From Pterobdella sp. o SKG-2022 (taxonomy: Eukaryota > Annelida > Clitellata > Hirudinida > Piscicolidae): DNA of 64,000 bases. Location: assembly GCA_964035795.1 (NCBI GenBank), contig OZ038324.1:1257524-1321523 (forward strand). The letters are read 5' to 3'. The position numbers and the translations under genes are program-made. The notes beneath the pieces were generated by a model, which saw nothing but the letters and a program-made list of their open reading frames with translations, was not told the DNA's origin and made no database searches. Of this stretch, positions 62,052 through 64,000 are shown in pieces. Within the stretch, counting starts at the first letter, position 1. Each line of letters begins with the position of its first letter.

Positions 62052-62989
62052 AATTTTCAAACAATGAGAATGTTTGGGATAAAATTTTGTGATGTGAGAA
62101 GCAAGTGAAAATGCTATCGGGAATTTTGCCATGTTTGTATTATTTTAACGTGGAAGACGTGCAGCTTAAATATTACGAAACTTTGAGAAATTATCAATCG
62201 AAACCGCTCTATATTCAAATCATTAAATGCTACTAACCTTTGTTTTCATAAAACTACATCTCCAACATGAGGTGATGAGCCAATATGAAATATGATGCTG
62301 ATGATAATGATCCTCCATTGCTTTATTCTCTCCATTAAATTATTTTCTTAATTATTATGATTTTTTTTATTATTAAAATTCCTATGATGTTTTTATGCAT
62401 GAGATTTTGAGATGCAAAAAGGTGATTCATGCAGCTAGCTTTCATATCTGATGTTATACTCCCGATAAAGTTATAATTAAAAAAGAAGTAGATGGATGTA
62501 GAGATGGATGAGTGTATGAATGAATGATTGAAAAGATAGGTTAATGGAGGCTGGGCGGATGTGGGGATGGATGTTTTTGAAGATGGCTTGATCCATGAAT
62601 GAATAATAAATAAATGAGTAGATGTATGGGTATTTGGATGAAAAAAATTTAAAGAAAAAGGATTAAGGCCATTCGAAAAAAAATTGGATTCAGATGTAAT
62701 TGAAATAAAATTGAAAAAGAAGGATGTAGGTATAAACTTTTGAAAAAATATTTTGAGTTCAAAGGTATAAAACAAAACCATTAACCAATAAAATTATAGC
62801 AGCTATTTTGATAAAATTTTAAAAATAAAAACTGACACAGTAATAATTTATAACATAATAAAAGCATGGTATAACTAACGGCCTCAAGAACTGCGCCATA
62901 TTGGATGGTTCTTCCGAGAAAGGCAGATTGAAAACATATTAACAAGTGTCCTTATTCTTACTTATTATTATACTATTATTTTTTATATA
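62052..62989. other. AT-rich spacer with a degenerate gatg repeat
   Basis: No gene recognised. 62480-62640 contains loosely repeated gatggatg/gaatgaatg units. Confidence 0.5.
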
Positions 62990-63195
62990 TTAACCATCAT
63001 CATCATCATCATCTTCTCCATCATCATCATCATCATCATCTTCTTCTTCTCCATCATCATCATCATCTTCTCCATCATCATCATCATCATCTTCTCCATC
63101 ATCATCATCATCATCTTCTCCATCATCATCATCATCATCATCATCTTCTCCATCATCATCATCATCATCATCTTCTTCTCCATCATCATCTTCTT

Positions 63196-63229
<34 letters not shown>

Positions 63230-63231
63230 TT

Positions 63232-63265
<34 letters not shown>

Positions 63266-63267
63266 TT

Positions 63268-63301
<34 letters not shown>

Positions 63302-63303
63302 TT

Positions 63304-63361
<58 letters not shown>

Positions 63362-63363
63362 TT

Positions 63364-63450
<87 letters not shown>

Positions 63451-63590
63451 TATCATCATCATCATCTTCTTCTTCTTCATCATCATTATCATCATGATCA
63501 TCATCTTCTACATCATCATCATCATAATCATCATCATCTTCTCCATCATCATCATCATCATCATCATCTTCTTTTTCTTCATCATCATCA
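62990..63590. repeat. Compound (TCA)n array with interspersed tcttctcca units
   Basis: About 600 bases of tandem cat triplets, broken at intervals by cttctccatc. On the minus strand it can be read as acidic (Asp/Glu with Gly) or Met-rich frames, but these are simply translations of the repeat. Confidence 0.97.
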
Positions 63591-63875
63591 ACCCTATTCA
63601 TACTCTGCTCCAAGTTCTCCCTCCTTATCTTTATATTCCATTATGAAATCTTTTATTTCGATTTTATCTCATTTAATGATAATTTTGCTTCAAACCTTAA
63701 TGCACTTTTATTCATATTGGTGTAAAAACAATAACTCAAATTATTCTATAAATAACATTTGAATTCCTAATTAAATATAATGAGAGCATTTTGAGCGGTT
63801 ATAACAATTATACAATTTCAACACACTCAAGCAAAACTTTGCCTTGTGTTTGCATGTCCGAGGTGAAAATACTAG

Positions 63876-63945
63876 GAGAAGGAGGAGGAAGAGGAGGAGG
63901 AGAAGAAGAAGGAGAAGAAGGAGGAGGAAAAAGAAGAAAAAAGAA
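63876..63945. repeat. Purine-rich (gaggag/aagaag) tract
   Basis: About 70 bases of G/A only, in ggaggaagaggag-type units. Confidence 0.9.
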
Positions 63946-64000
63946 TGGATTAATTAGAGACTAGAATGAACTTTTACTCAATGATATAGAACACGAGAAA

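Noticed and set aside
62983..63613. Long minus-strand open frames of poly-Met or poly-Asp/Glu
   Set aside because: They are only the translation of the (TCA)n simple repeat; no start context, exons or family sequence.

Overview
This window is nuclear DNA of an animal, most likely an AT-rich invertebrate. Its protein-coding genes are split into many small exons, with several introns of only about 60 bases. Their products are metazoan (G-protein-coupled receptor kinase, kinesin light chain, galactose 3-O-sulfotransferase, secreted ferritin). The spaces between exons are crowded with broken APE-type LINEs and a few tRNA-derived SINEs. I cannot name the species. All gene models below were assembled by eye: exons were accepted when family similarity, GT/AG borders and reading phase agreed.

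Layout. (1) 298-4181, minus: the first four coding exons of a GRK4/5/6-type receptor kinase, running off the left edge. (2) 5290-11345: a broken zinc-finger LINE followed by a jockey-like LINE fragment. (3) 14653-15759, plus: a four-exon secreted ferritin. (4) 16015-37550, minus: three tandem paralogues of the inosine-uridine nucleoside hydrolase (IUNH) family, here called A, B and C. They share one five-exon plan with identical phases, and their introns have absorbed LINEs and SINEs of several families. (5) 37829-40292, minus: a ten-exon galactose mutarotase (GALM), 278 bases upstream of IUNH C and in the same orientation. (6) 42199-42759: an orphan open frame. (7) 43096-49701, plus: kinesin light chain, 15 exons recognised, last exon not resolved. 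(8) 51247-52284, minus: mitochondrial ribosomal protein bL35m (MRPL35), head to head with (9) 52392-59853, plus: a Gal3ST-type sulfotransferase; the two start codons lie 107 bases apart. (10) 60951-61271: a small Cys/Pro-rich protein with a Lys/Ser tail. (11) 61563-63950: TATA-containing tandem repeats, a short coiled-coil frame and long simple repeats.

Most notable points. The GALM and IUNH genes form a tightly spaced same-strand series of sugar-handling enzymes that could be an operon or a co-regulated cluster. The three IUNH copies carry the same 14-base element, GTTACTTAGTTACC or a close match, 50-70 bases before each ATG, and show stepwise loss of the calcium-binding aspartates (C intact, B partial, A lost). 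A jockey-like LINE in the sulfotransferase gene encodes a textbook 2A ribosome-skipping motif directly ahead of a PHD-like finger. A second LINE family in the window has a decayed version of the same 2A-finger arrangement. The ferritin keeps most ferroxidase residues but has a strongly altered helix A.
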